From Limnanthes douglasii subsp. nivea (lineage: Eukaryota > Streptophyta > Magnoliopsida > Brassicales > Limnanthaceae): a DNA stretch of 64,000 nucleotides. The notes below the pieces were generated by a model. It did no database searches and had not been told where the DNA came from. It saw only the letters and a list, made by a program, of their open reading frames with translations. The position numbers and the translations under genes are program-made. Location: positions 149,793,195 to 149,857,194 of the forward strand of contig JAUPFV010000005.1 in NCBI GenBank assembly GCA_036936605.1, in the 5' to 3' direction. This document shows positions 22,476 through 34,392 of the stretch, piece after piece (the stretch's first letter is position 1; the number at the start of each line of letters is the position of its first letter).

Positions 22476-22655
22476 ATATGTGAAACCTAAAACTTTATAT
22501 GATTATTGCAAAATCCGATCTTCGAAGAAAAACATGTTGGTATCTTGTTGTATAGGTCAAATATTGGTGCAACATCAATGTTAATAGATTATACCCTTTA
22601 ATTTGTGATCCACAAGCACTAAGAGTATGATTCGGTTACCGAGTGAGTTAAAGAC

Positions 22656-22816
22656 CTTTGTAATATTTCGCATTGAATCTTTGTATTATTTTACACTGAA
22701 CCTTTGTAACATTTCTCACTGACCCTTTGTAATATTTTGTACTAAAATTTGTTTAACATTTCATAATGAATGATTGTAATGTTTTACGACTAACTATCGT
22801 AAAATATTTACATGTT
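22656..22816 (+). repeat. 23-bp minisatellite, seven units
   Basis: Seven consecutive 23-bp units beginning CTTTGTAATATTTCGCATTG; the first four are close to one another and the rest progressively diverged. 7 x 23 = 161 bp. Confidence 0.8.
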
Positions 22817-24005
22817 GCAACAAGACGTATTTCACAATTATTTACATATCTATTTTCTAATAAAGACTTACATCCATATTTCACAATATATAACGTATAT
22901 AGTTAAGGATTTCATTGGTATGAACTTTTTCAAAATACCCTTCTAGTTTAAATACATAGTAGTTTGTCTCGTTTATCATGGATTATTTCTTGTATATATC
23001 CTTACACATTATCCCTTTCTCTCCTCACAAGCCATCATTTTTTCCACTTTCCACCAATTTCAAAAATTACGGGTTCATCGTAGTATTAATTTATAAAAAG
23101 GTTGACATTACACAAGAAATATAGTTCAAAATTTATTTATACCAAAATGTTAAAAAGAAATCAGAAAAAATAGTTTAAGAACATAAAATAAAAAATATAA
23201 GTACGAGTTACAAATAAGATAACATTTTATTATATCCTTACACATATAATACTATCATGTAAGCATCCTTCTACACTTACTCCAGTCTCTTTTCAATGAG
23301 GTTCAAGTCTGCCTCTTTCAGCATGTTTTTTTAATGGAGTCAATAATACACAAACCAAACACCTTGTGCGCCTCTTGTCTGGTATTATGTAGGAGGTCGA
23401 AAACCCGAAAGCTTAGAAATACTAGCGTTTTATCTCCTTGAGTTCCTTGTTTTGACCAGTATGGTACATGATCCAACGAACTCATCTATATTTTGATCCA
23501 GAACACATAAATATTTTAAAGTTTCCAAACATTATTTCTTTCATGTATGTTTGGCATATACTATTTGGTGAAGATTGGTGTCGAAACACAGTCGTCGGCT
23601 GTAGAAATCAAGAAGAAAGATACAAAACAATATATATATACCTAACCCTAGGCTAGAATATAAAAGACTCGAAGACTCAGAGAAAAATCTAAATTTTTAT
23701 TCATCAAAGTCTAAAAACAAAAGTAAGGTTTGAAGCGCCTTAAATATGAATCGCTCAAATTTAATATCCTATTAAATCTGAATGTAATCAGATTTAATTT
23801 GCTATCTTAAAAAAATCCTTAAAATATAAAAAATAAAATAAAACTAAAACTAAAACATTTAAATAATTTAATTTAAATAGTGGACTACAACACTATTTGT
23901 ACATTATTTTGCATCAATACATATTTTTGCATTATTTTTAACAAGGTCTTAAATTTATAATACATTAAACTACACAAACATGGTTTTAGAATTTAGTATT
24001 TAAAG
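22817..24005. other. AT-rich sequence, no gene seen
   Basis: No coding motif. The stretch at about 23174-23430 (ACATAAAAT...AAGTACGAG through GGAGGTCGAAAACCC) has a weak relative at about 33970-34215, so it is probably part of an unidentified dispersed repeat. Confidence 0.35.
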
Positions 24006-24360
24006 CCTAGGTTGGGAAATGATCTGAACAAGCATATTAAGTAAATATTTTTTTAAAATCTTGCTACCACGACACTGATACAATATATGGATCCTAACAA
24101 AACCAACATATCAGTGATTGGAAGTGCCGAGCATAATTTATCATTACATTGGCAAACTAATTAGTGTTTTGTCCCAACGAGGCGAAATAAATAAGTTAGG
24201 TTTCGTATATATAATTTCTCCTCGATTTTGCATCATATGTGTTGTATATTTTCCATTATGTATTTAAGCTTTTGTATTTTTAACTACTTAATTTTTTGCA
24301 AGAAATATCGTATATTTTTGTATTATTAGCCTAGGTTGGGAAACGATAAGAACAAGCATT
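24006..24360 (-). repeat. Inverted copy of the 320-bp repeat
   Basis: Read on the minus strand this contains the same steps as 21521-22475: TTGGTTTTGTTAGGATC, GGTAGCAAGATTTT and CCAACCTAGG. The landmark CCTAGGTTGGGAAA recurs at 24006 and 24330, 324 bp apart, so one full unit plus the start of a second is present in inverse orientation. A weaker piece follows at about 24680-24790. Confidence 0.65.
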
Positions 24361-25715
24361 TGAACTGATGAAGATATAAAATATTGAGGATCTAATGTAA
24401 TAAATAAAATCTTATATGAAAAGTTGTATAGTTAAGGGGTAGATTTAGAATCTTATATGAAGATAAATGAGTAACATGTAATAAAACCTTTTGTGTAACT
24501 AATTCTGTTACACCAAGTCTTGACGCCTATGTATAATAGCCAATGCTGAATTTAATAAAGATAACATTTACACTTGTGAACACTCTTCTTCAGTTTTTAC
24601 TTTCTCTTTCTAAAATCAACCTCACTCTTTCTCTTTCTCTAGAACCATATTTAATTCTCACCAACCAAGACATGAAAACAATAGGTGGTCCCTAAAAAAA
24701 TCAATAGATCGGTGATTGTAATAACCAAACTTTAATCTTCAGTGCACTAGAGAAATAATTAGTTTTATGTGTCATCAATCTTGCAAAAGAAGTTTTACAA
24801 TTTGCTAGTAAACTTAGCTAATTTTTGTATAAAATTTACCAAGATCCATACGATTGTTTTTCGAATTTTTCATAATTATGCGCAATATGGATAACATCAC
24901 TACAAAATTTGTCAAGTTACTTCAAATTCCGAGATCACATGCAAAGTATTATAATTTCACAAGACAATCATAGTTTGAGTTTTATAGTTTTTAATAATGT
25001 CTTATTTTGCAGTTCAATAATCTTAATTTCGCAAGCCACGTGTTACTAATTTAAATACGACTCCCAGTTTCGTACCTAAAATACCCTATGTTTTTAAAAA
25101 TTTGCATTGCAAAGAAGCCTAACACCACGTGTGAAATCATAGAAAGTTAACTATATTATGTTTCGCAACGTATATATGTTAAGTTATGCACACAACAAAA
25201 TCTTTTCTTCTTCTTCATAGTGAAGAATACTATGAAGATTTATATTTTCTGTTTTGCTTACGAGATCATTAGATGAAACAAATCGGCTTGTATAAAGGTA
25301 TGAAAACTCGTTTTCGATACAAGACAACGATAATTTACCTTACAAACCATAGGTTTGAGGGAGTTCAACAAATACCGATTTTTTATATGCTAACAAGAGA
25401 GAAGTTAAGAGATTTAAAACTACCAATCGGTAAACTGATAGATTGAAGATGGATTTGTCCAAAACAAATAGTATTGTTGTTGGTTTGAGTGTTTTTTAGA
25501 GGAAAATCGAACATAATTTAGGAAGAAAAGTTAACCCTAATAATTATGTTTATGATTTAATTTATGTGTTAAATGCAGCGAATAAAACTTTCTTCTAAAA
25601 TCGTAACCATAAATAGTAAAAACAAATAGTACCATTAATAATAGTAAAAAATATTTTTATAGCCATTTTATATAGTTATTTATTGTTTTAGACCTAAATA
25701 TTTTTAATATATTTC
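24361..25715. other. AT-rich sequence, no gene seen
   Basis: No coding motif. Around 24510-24620 the sequence (TGTTACACCAAGTCTTGACG, then TTAATAAAGATAACATTTAC and a pyrimidine-rich stretch) has the look of the R-U5 end of a solo LTR, but no second copy or ends could be found. Confidence 0.3.
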
Positions 25716-25735
25716 ATGATTTAAGATTTTGGCTT
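25716..25735. repeat. Target site duplication, left side of LINE
   Basis: ATGATTTAAGATTTTGGCTT, repeated exactly at 31591-31610 after the poly(A). A 20-bp perfect duplication is typical of target-primed reverse transcription. Confidence 0.95.
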
Positions 25736-25844
25736 GACAAAAAAGTGAGGATGGAAAAACCTCTCTCAAGAAGCTCGAAAGAACAGAGTTCAAATCTTTA
25801 ACTTCATTTTGTGATTCTTCCTGGATTTCTTCTCTCGATTGATT

Positions 25845-27326
25845 ATGAGTAATGCTTTGGAGTTGGATTCGACAGTAGAGTTTCCTATACTTAGGAAAAT
25901 GTCGAAGGATGGAGATAATAAAGGCGAGGAAGAGGGGTTGATGAAATCTGGTGTTAACGAGAAAGACTGCAATATGTTTTTAAATCCTGTTTTTGAAGAA
26001 TTGCGCAAGGATAAGGATGATAAGGTTCAGAAGGTTTCGTATGCAAATCTTTTAAAGACTGATAAAACAGAGTTTCATCATTCGAACGTTTCTGTCTCGA
26101 TGTTAGATAACATTCCGATTATCAAATTCGATGTTGAGGATAAAGAAAAGCTTTTACAGGTCTCTAAACATACGTTGATAGCAAAGTTTGCTTCTGGCAG
26201 GCCTTCGTTGGATGTTATCAGAAAGTTTTTGGCCAAGTTTAACTTTGGTGGTTCTTTCAATCTCTCTTCTTGGGACTTTAGACATGTATTTATTGAATTT
26301 TCAATGGTTTATGATCTTAAGAAATTATGGTCTAGGAACGTTTGGGCTTTGGGGAATAAAACAATGCGTCTGTTGAAATGGACGCCTGGTTTTGATCCAA
26401 ACTTGGAATTCCCTTTCACTCTGTTATGGGTTTCTCTGCCTAATATTCCTGAGTTTCTTTTTAATCATTCTACGATTAGTGAAGTGGCGAAGGTTTTGGG
26501 TACTCCATTAAAGGTTTGGGTTCCATCTGTAAACGGGGCTAGGCAGAATCGTTGTAGAGTTTGGGTAGAAGTGGATATCTCTAAGCCGTTAATTCATAAA
26601 GTGAAGATAAACTTTGGTGAACAAGATTTCTATGTGATTGATTTGGAGTATGACAAAGTACCGTTATATTGTTGTAACTGTGCTCATATTGGTCACTCGA
26701 AGGATAGCTGCAAGAAACTAAAGGTTGATGAAGAGTCAGCTATGAATGTTAAACTGAATATGGAGAATCTTGTTAGTTCAGGTCTGCCTGATCAGTTATC
26801 TTGTTCTCAGATTCTTGAAAAGAATAAAGAAAATGGTCTTAGTGAAGATGGTAAATGTGTTGAGGATGAGGATCAAGTGAATAAAGATAAGTTAGTTGAG
26901 AATGTGTTCAAGGATGGTTCTGTTAATAGTAGAGGTAATAGTCGTTAGTTGAAATCTGCTGTGGTGGATAAAGGAATTGTGAAGGGGAAGTTTGATCAAA
27001 AGGGGATGGAAGAGGATAGTAGTTCTTTTCAGGTTGAGAATTCTGTGGAAAATAATGAAGTCTGTTCTGCTCAAGTCAATGAAGAGGAGATGATAGAAGC
27101 CTTGAAAATGTTGGACAAAAGAAATATGTTTGAGGTCCTTAGTGAAGAGGTTCATGATTCTCCAAGGCATGAGGGGAGTCTACCTACTTCTCCTGTTAAG
27201 AACAAAGGAGAGAAAGATAGAATCGAGTCTAAAAAGGTTAAGAAAGTTTCAAAGCTATGGGCTGCTAAGGGTCCTGTATCTTCAAAAATAATGAAGCTGA
27301 AAAGGCCTCATAAACCTGAGTTATGA
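25845..27326 (+). pseudogene. LINE ORF1 (DUF4283 / zinc-knuckle RNA-binding protein), one internal stop
   Basis: ATG at 25845 (MSNALELDSTVEF) follows in-frame TTG-ATT and is the first ATG of the frame. About 493 codons. Residues about 75-230 form a DUF4283-like domain (FASGRPSLDVIRKFLAKF, FNLSSWDFRHVFIEF, WALGNKTMRLLKWTPGFDP, PFTLLWVSLPNIP). Then comes a CCHC knuckle, CCNCAHIGHSKDSC (about 26666-26707), and a long Lys/Glu/Ser-rich tail. A TAG at 26946-26948 interrupts the tail; both sides are in the same frame. ORF1 proteins of plant LINEs coat the element RNA. The stop codon TGA (27324-27326) overlaps the ORF2 start as ATGA. Confidence 0.9.
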
Positions 27327-30300
27327 CTATAGCTATGTTGAATTGGAATGCAAGAGGACTTGCAAGTAAAGAGTCTATTCAAAGGTTAAAGTCGATGGTC
27401 AAATCTTCTAAGGTCAGTTTTGTGGCAATTCAAGAACCATTGGTTAAGTCTGATATAATGAGCTTTATTGCTGCTAAGTTGAAGCTTAAAGGGTTTATGT
27501 CTAATATGAATAACAAGATATGGATATTTTGGCATCATGATTACTGTGTGGACATGGTTTTGGATTCTGATCAGATGGTTCATCTTAAAGTTACTCATCC
27601 TTCTTTGAATAAGGTGTTTGATGTTTCTGTTATTTATGCTAAATGCAAGAATGAGCAGCGTGTTGTTCTTTGGGATTCTATTAGAAGCCTTGATGTTCAT
27701 CATGAATGGATTTTGTTTGGTGATTTTAATGTTATTTCTAGTCTTAATGAGCAGTTGTCTTGTGTAACTGTCAACCAAAAGGGAATGGATGCCTTTAATG
27801 ATCTTATTCTTGATTGTGGGCTTTTGGATGCTGGTTTCAGTGGCTGTCCTTTCACTTGGTCTAATGGTCAGAAGTGGAGGAGGCTTGATCGTGTTCTCTA
27901 TAACAATGCTTGGTTAGAGTGTTTTGATTATACTTCTGTCACTCATCTTGCTCGTAGCTGCTCTGATCATTGCCCAATGGTGGTAAAGATCTCTTCTAAG
28001 TTGGAAAGGTCTAAAGCATTGTTTAAATTCTTAAACATGTGGACTACTCATGCTGGCTTGTTGGATGTGGTTAAGGAGAGTTGGACTGAGGTTATCAGTG
28101 ATGAGGTGAGAAATCCCATCATGGTTTTTTGGCTTAAGCAACAAAGGTTAAAGGCTGTGTTAAGGTCTTGGAACAGGAATGTTTTTTGCAATGTTTTTTA
28201 AGCCATTTAGAAATATGAAGAAGCTATTAATAATAGTGAAGCTGTTCTTCAGAATGATTTTAATGAAGTTAACAAGTCTATGTTAAATGATGTCAAGAGA
28301 AATCATTTGCTCTTGTTGGATAGGGAAGAAATTTATTGGAAGCAGAAGGCTCATGCTTCTTGGTTAAAAGATTCTGATAGAAACACGGCTGCTTATCATG
28401 GCTTTGTGAAGAAAAGATTGAAGAGAAATAGGATTGACAGAATAAAGGTAGGGGATATTTGGTTAGAAGATAAGGATAGCTTGAAGGCTTCTGCTGTGGA
28501 TTACTTTAAGGGCTTGTTGGCTAAGGATATAAGAGCTGATATTGACTTCAGATTGAATGAGGTAATTCCTTCTTTAGTCACTGTGAATGACAATAGTTGT
28601 CTTGCTAAGGTCCCTGATAATGATGAGATTTATGGGGTGGTGAAATGCTTGAATTCTGATTCTGCTGCTGGTCCAAATGGATTCAATGGTGAGTTCTATA
28701 AGCATTGTTGGGATATTGTGGGAATGGATCTTTGTAACGCTATTAAAGCTTTCTTTGAGGGGTATGCTTTACCTAAAGGTGTGAAAGCTACCTTAATTTG
28801 TTTAATTCCTAAAGTGGACAATCCTAATAGTTGGAAAAGCTTTAGGCCTATTAGTCTTACCACTGTTTTCTCAAGAATTCTTGGTAAGATAATTAATAAT
28901 AGGCTCTCTGACATTCTTCCTAAGCTCATTTCTGCTGAGCAAGGTGGGTTTGTCAAAGGTAGATCCATTCAGCATTCGATTCTGCTGGTTCAGGAGCTTT
29001 GTTTTGATATTGATAGTATTAAGAAGGATGGTAATGTTATTATCAAGACAGACATGACCAAGGCATTTGACAATCTCAGACATGGCTTTTTGTTTGATGT
29101 TCTCAAGATGTTTGGCTTTAGTAATGATGTTATTCAGCTGGTTGAAGGCTGCATTGGTAATGTTTCATCTTCTGTTCTTGTTAATGGTGAGATGGCTGGT
29201 TACTTTTCGAATACTCAAGGCTTAAGATAAGGGGATCCATTGTCCCCGAGTCTTTTTATCCTAGCTGAGGAGTATTTGATTAGAAGCTTTAACTTGTTAA
29301 ATAGTGATGGTCACAAATTTAGTTTCAAATCAAGGAGTAAGCTGAAAGTTGTTTGTTCTGCTTTTGCTGATGATTTTATGGTGTTTACCAATGGAAATGA
29401 GCATGCTATGGAGACTACTAAAGCTATCATGGATCACTACCAATATGTCTCTGGCCAGGAGATTAATACAGCTAAGTCTAAGCTTATTATTTCTCACAAA
29501 ATGTCTGTTCATCAAGTAAATATTATTGAAGATATCTGGAAAGTTAATCGTTCTTACATGCCATTTAAGTACTTGGGTACTATCATTGCTAATAATACAA
29601 GAATTGCTAATTATGAAAACATTATTGATAAGGTTAGAAGTAGGCTAATGGATTGGGAGAAACTTCAGTTATCCTTTGCTGGTCGTTTGCAGTTGATTCA
29701 GTCTGTTCTTCTAGCTTTTCCAAATTACTTTCTTCAGCATACTGCTCTCCATGTTGGCATCATTCAGAGGTTGGAGATTCTTCTTAATAAATTCCTGTGG
29801 GGGACAAAAGAAGACAAGAAGGTTATTAGCTGGGCTCGTTGGGACCGATTGTGCAAACCATATAGAGAAGGTGGTCTCAATCTTAGGAGACTTAATGATT
29901 TGCAGCAAGTTTATGCAATAAAATTATGGTTTGATTTTAGAAGTCAGCATTCCTTTTGGGCCAGAAACATGCTGTCAATTTATTGCACCAACAACATTCA
30001 CCCTATTCTAGCTATTGCTCCTCAAAGGAAATCTAAAGTCTGGTCTAGAATCCTTAATGTTAGATCAGTAACTGAGGATTTCATGTTTTGGCATCCTGGG
30101 AAAGGTAACATTGCTTTCTGGTATGAGAAGTGGTGTTCTAAAAGGTATTTTATAAGTATTACTAACGATAGAGATAGAAGGAATCTGTGGGACAGCAATT
30201 GTGATATGGTGAAGGATTTTTGGCTCGAGAATTCTTGGGACATTGTCAAGCTTAATTCTATGGTTACATCTACAGAGATTTGCAAGATAAGGGAGATCAG

Positions 30301-31462
30301 GCTTACTAATAATGAAGATACTCTTCTTTGGTCCCTTTCTAAGAATGGAAATTTCAGTGTTAAGGATACTCTTAATCATATCAGATCTAAGGGTAGTATT
30401 TCTAGTCTATATGACAGAACTTGGAATGCTGTAACCCCCAGGAAGTGTTCTTTTTTCTTATGGAGGGTTCTTCATGACTGGCTTCCTACAGACAGTGCTA
30501 TGCAAATAAAAGGGTTTAACCTGGCTTCTAAATGTGTCTTTTGCAATAATAGTGAGTCTACTAATCATGTTCTTGTGCAGTGTCAAAATGCGTGGTTAGT
30601 TTGGCAGTATTTCAGCAATATTTTCAGAGTTCTAGTGGATACTTACATGTCTGTTCCTCACATGGTGATGAGATGGTACTGGGCTGCTACCAAAAAATGC
30701 GATATCTTCAGTATTCTTCCTGCTATCATCTTGTGGTCAATCTGGGCTGCTCGTAACAAGAAAAAGATTAGTAACAATAATGCTAACTCAGGCTCTATCA
30801 TTAATCATGTACTTCTGATTCTCTCTAGCCTTGATCATGCTAATATCTTACAGAGAAAGCATTGGGACAAGTTTATAAATGAAGGCTCTGCTGTTGGCTG
30901 TGTGAATCAGTTCAAGCTCAGAAACAGACCTCTTTTTCTGAAATGGAAATGTCCTAAAGCTGGTAGATATAAACTAAATGTTGATGGAAGCTGTACCTTT
31001 AATGGTGAAGCCGGTTGTGGAGCTTTGCTCAGGGACTGTAATGGCGACATTGTTGCTGGAGTTGGTAAGATATATGGTAAAGCTTCGCCGTTAATTGCGG
31101 AAAGTCGAGCTCTCTTAGATGGTCTGGTTTTGTGTGACAGAATGGGGATTAGTAGGGTCGACGTTGATTCTGATTCCATGGCTTTGGTGAGCTTGATTCA
31201 GTATGGTAACTCTACTTGGTTCCTTGAGCCTTTGTTAAAGTGCTGTAGAACTTTAATCAAATCATCAATGGTGTTGAAGCATGTTTTTCGTGAAGAAAAT
31301 TTAGGGGCTGATTGGGTGGCTAAGGAGGTTTTGAAGAATCAAAGTGATATGGAATTTGATAGGGTGAATGCTCCTCCAAAGCTAAAAGCTATTGTTTTTT
31401 TAGAGAAGACGAACTGTGGCTACTTAAGGCTTACAGATTACGAATTAGGGTTTGGGTGTTGA
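27323..31462 (+). pseudogene. LINE ORF2 (endonuclease - reverse transcriptase - RNase H), three internal stops
   Basis: 1380 codons in one frame from ATG 27323. Residues about 1-230 are an APE-type endonuclease (LNWNARGL, IQEPL, ILFGDFNVI, SCSDHCPMV). RT follows at about 28600-29620 (SAAGPNGFNGEFY, RPISLTTVFSRILGK, TDMTKAFDNLRHGF with the motif A Asp, GLR-stop-GDPLSPSLF, FADDFMVF). A zinc-binding region typical of plant LINEs comes next (WNAVTPRKCSFFLWRVLHDW ... CVFCNNSESTNHVLVQC; about 30420-30585). The C-terminal RNase H is at 30980-31340 (LNVDGSC, ESRALLDGL, VDSDSMAL). Stops: TAA 28199, TAG 28208, TAA 29228; the last replaces the usual Gln of GLRQGDPLSP. It nicks DNA and reverse-transcribes in place. 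Confidence 0.93.
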
Positions 31463-31590
31463 AGGATTTGGGGAAGAAGAAGATACTGAGTGAAATTAGG
31501 GTTTTGATTCAGTTTCAATTTTTGTAATATTTACAATCAAGGGCTTGCTCTTGTTATTTTTTTCAATTGAAATCCTCTTCATTAAAAAAA

Positions 31591-31851
31591 ATGATTTAAG
31601 ATTTTGGCTTTAATTGTTTTATATTAAGGTTAAGTTATATATTAACCTATTTTTGTTGAATCTCTTAATATCAGACTATTTTATTGGATTTTTCATCGTT
31701 TTTGGACAGTTTTATCTTCTTGTGAAAAAATACCCATAATAACATCTTTGTAAGATCCATCCCCATAATCTTTCATTTTTCCTTATTTAGTAAAAAACTA
31801 TATAAAATAACCATCTCGCAAGTTTTTTAAAAAAATATGACTTTGCAATAA
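31591..31851. other. LINE target duplication (31591-31610) and short flank
   Basis: The right copy of the 20-bp target duplication follows the A tract directly. The rest is AT-rich flank. Its last 8 bases, TGCAATAA (31844-31851), are the left target duplication of the next element. Confidence 0.85.
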
Positions 31852-32394
31852 TAGGGCTGTCAAACGGATATTTCGGATACGGATCTGCATATATCTGAAT
31901 CCGAAATCACTATCCGAATCCGAAGTTGAATCCAATTTTATAAAACAATAATATATGAATCCGTGTCCAACGGATATTATCCGGATACGAATAATATCTG
32001 AATCTGAATATCTACTAATTTTTTTAACTAATTGCACTATTGGTTGGGCTACTTTTATAGGCACTTTAATAGAAATTCATATTCCCATTTTAGATGTGGG
32101 ATAAGGCTAAGAAAAATATATTTATTTTGAAAAGCCACCATATTTTTTATAGAAAGGTTGGTAGCAAAAACTTTCCACATTTTAGATGTGGGATAAGAGT
32201 CGTAAGACTAAAAAGGATATACTTGTTAAGAAAAGTCACCATGTGTTTTATAAACAACTTGGTAGCAACTCCTTTTCTAACTTCAGATGTGAGATAAGAT
32301 ACATTTTTTAAATAAGAAACCCTCCATATTTATGGTTAGTAATTTATTTTACTTTTTATAATGTGCGATAGCTAAAAAATATGCTTAAATATAA

Positions 32395-32440
<46 letters not shown>

Positions 32441-32618
32441 GGATATCGGATATTTCAAACACGAATATGACTATATCCATATCCGCTATTTTCGGAAACA
32501 AATTTGGAGACGAATATTATCATTTTTCTTTCGAATACGGATATTATCAATTTTATTCGGATTCGATATCGAATATTTCGGTCGGATATCTGATTTTTTG
32601 GATTTTTTGAAAGTCCTA
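31852..32618. mobile_element. hAT-like MITE with long inverted ends
   Basis: The left end TAGGGCTGTCAAACGGATA and the inverse of the right end TAGGACTTTCAAAAAATCC form diverged terminal inverted repeats. The inner arms are also inverted relatives, rich in CGGATATCC-type steps (31870-32010 versus 32440-32600). Flanks TGCAATAA and CACAATAA agree in 6 of 8 bases, as expected of an 8-bp hAT duplication. There is no transposase. The interior holds a 93-100 bp tandem repeat around ACATTTTAGATGTGGGATAA (starts near 32083, 32176 and 32276) and an AT run at 32401-32435. Confidence 0.65.
32401..32435. repeat. (AT)n microsatellite inside the MITE
   Basis: About 17 AT dinucleotides without interruption, near the centre of the inverted-repeat element. 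Confidence 0.9.
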
Positions 32619-32626
32619 CACAATAA

Positions 32627-34392
32627 GATTAAGCTACTTAATGCAAGAATAATGGTATAATTTGTCTTTTATTTCTTTTTTTTATTTTGTAGTTATTTAG
32701 GTTTTAAAACCTAAATTAGAACAAATTGATTTTCCTAGCTTTTAGTTATTTGTTAGATATTTTGTTGGTTGAATAGTGTATGTTACTTACAGATTTACGT
32801 TTAGGATGTTTGTGCGTCAAAAATGAGGTAGATCATTGATTTAGATTTTATGTATGAGTTTTTGGTTCTTAGTCATGCATTTTGCATAATGAATATCTAC
32901 TTAGTCGCACATTGGGCACTACTAAGTAGATGTTCGTCACACGAAATGCATGACGATTATGTTTTCATCAAATATTTTGTCCAACTAAATAGTAGGTCAT
33001 AAATATCATTTATGTGATAAAGATGAACATTTATGGCGTAAAATGTGCAAAAAATCAACTTTTTTACTAGTATCATGCGAGTTTTACATGCTTTAATATA
33101 TGTTTATGTCTCATTTTCAAATGTTATATGATACTCTTACACTATTATAGTTATTCTCTTACCATTTTAAATAGATAGTTGCATATAGTTTGATTAATTT
33201 TAGCCTTGATAGAAATCTTATTCGTAATTATATTCATATTTTTTCCATGATGACTTCCGATGTAGGAACCATACTAATGAGCGCAGGCCTGATGTAGCAC
33301 AACCAGAATTACGAGAGATAATCATACGACGTTATGAAATTTCTCATAGTGCATAACATTTTAACATAAATAGAAATCACCCAATTATGATTGAATGTTC
33401 AGAATAATAATCACATTCATTCTCCTACTAGACGTCATTTTGATGTCAGAGGAAGAAATACTGGTCCATCGGATGAGCCTATATGATAGACCGCAGATGA
33501 GGTATTTTTTAACACAATGGTGACGCTGCTGACTTGTAGCTGGACGAAAGAAAGCACGAGTTATTTAGAATCTTCAGTGATGATGTAAGTTCGTCAAAAA
33601 CTTAAGTTTGAATAAATAATCCATATTTCTCTAATTAATTTGTTTTATGAATTTTCTACCATTTTCCCAACCTATCTTTGGTCACACTATATGCGACGCA
33701 GGTCGCGCTTAATATGCAATATCTAGCTTTATAGAAAAAAATAGGGCTAAAAGATAAACTGTGGGTCACGCACAAAGCGTTACATATACGATACGTGTAA
33801 CAATCAGATCATAATATATCAAATATTATGTGTAAATAAAATATTTTTTTGTTTTTAAAGGCAAATACATAAATTACAATAACATTAAATATAAAATGAA
33901 AAGACATCAGAATAAAGTACAAAAGTTGAAGAAAATAAAATGAAAAGACATCAAAAGCAAATACATAAGTTGAAAAACATAAAATATAAAAAATAAGTAC
34001 GAGGTTTGAGTAACATAAAGCTTAGGTAGAATTAGACCCATAAAAATCTACTTTTAGGTAATTAGCTTCCGCATCTGCTTGGTCAGCGACGTGGACCTTC
34101 ACATCTTCGAGTATATGTATTTTAATAAAATTCATAATATGTAAATTAAACAACCTGCACATATATCACCTTACATTATAATGGAGGTCGAATATCTGAA
34201 AACCTGGAATTAATTTCAATATTTAAACCCTGTAGATACTTCTTCATGGCCTCATGCATACATAATCAAACATGCATAACATGTATGATTCGTATCATAC
34301 ATGTAATACATTTTGCATAAAACTTCATAAAAAAAACTAATTAGTTTCATTCGGTATGATATTATAAATAAAAGACTAGGTCATCTTCTTGC
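32627..34392. other. AT-rich sequence, no gene seen
   Basis: No coding motif. The region 33970-34215 weakly resembles 23174-23430 and is probably part of a dispersed repeat. Nothing else stands out. Confidence 0.4.

Larger units (their letters stand above)
25736..31590 (+). mobile_element. Full-length plant LINE (L1-like non-LTR retrotransposon)
   Basis: A 5855-bp element with both ORFs and a terminal A tract, flanked by a perfect 20-bp target duplication (25716-25735 / 31591-31610). The 5' leader is about 109 bp, ORF1 is 25845-27326, ORF2 27323-31462, and the 3' UTR about 120 bp. Damage is slight: one stop in ORF1 and three in ORF2, with no frameshift. The unbroken frames and identical duplications point to a fairly recent insertion. 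It inserted in AT-rich DNA outside the LTR nests. Confidence 0.95.

Noticed and set aside
24480..24640. Possible solo LTR end (TTAATAAAG plus pyrimidine-rich stretch)
   Set aside because: No TG...CA ends, no target duplication and no second copy in the window.
25790..26008. Minus-strand ORFs over the LINE (also 27386-27778, 30065-30379 and others)
   Set aside because: Antisense shadows of the LINE ORFs with no family resemblance of their own.
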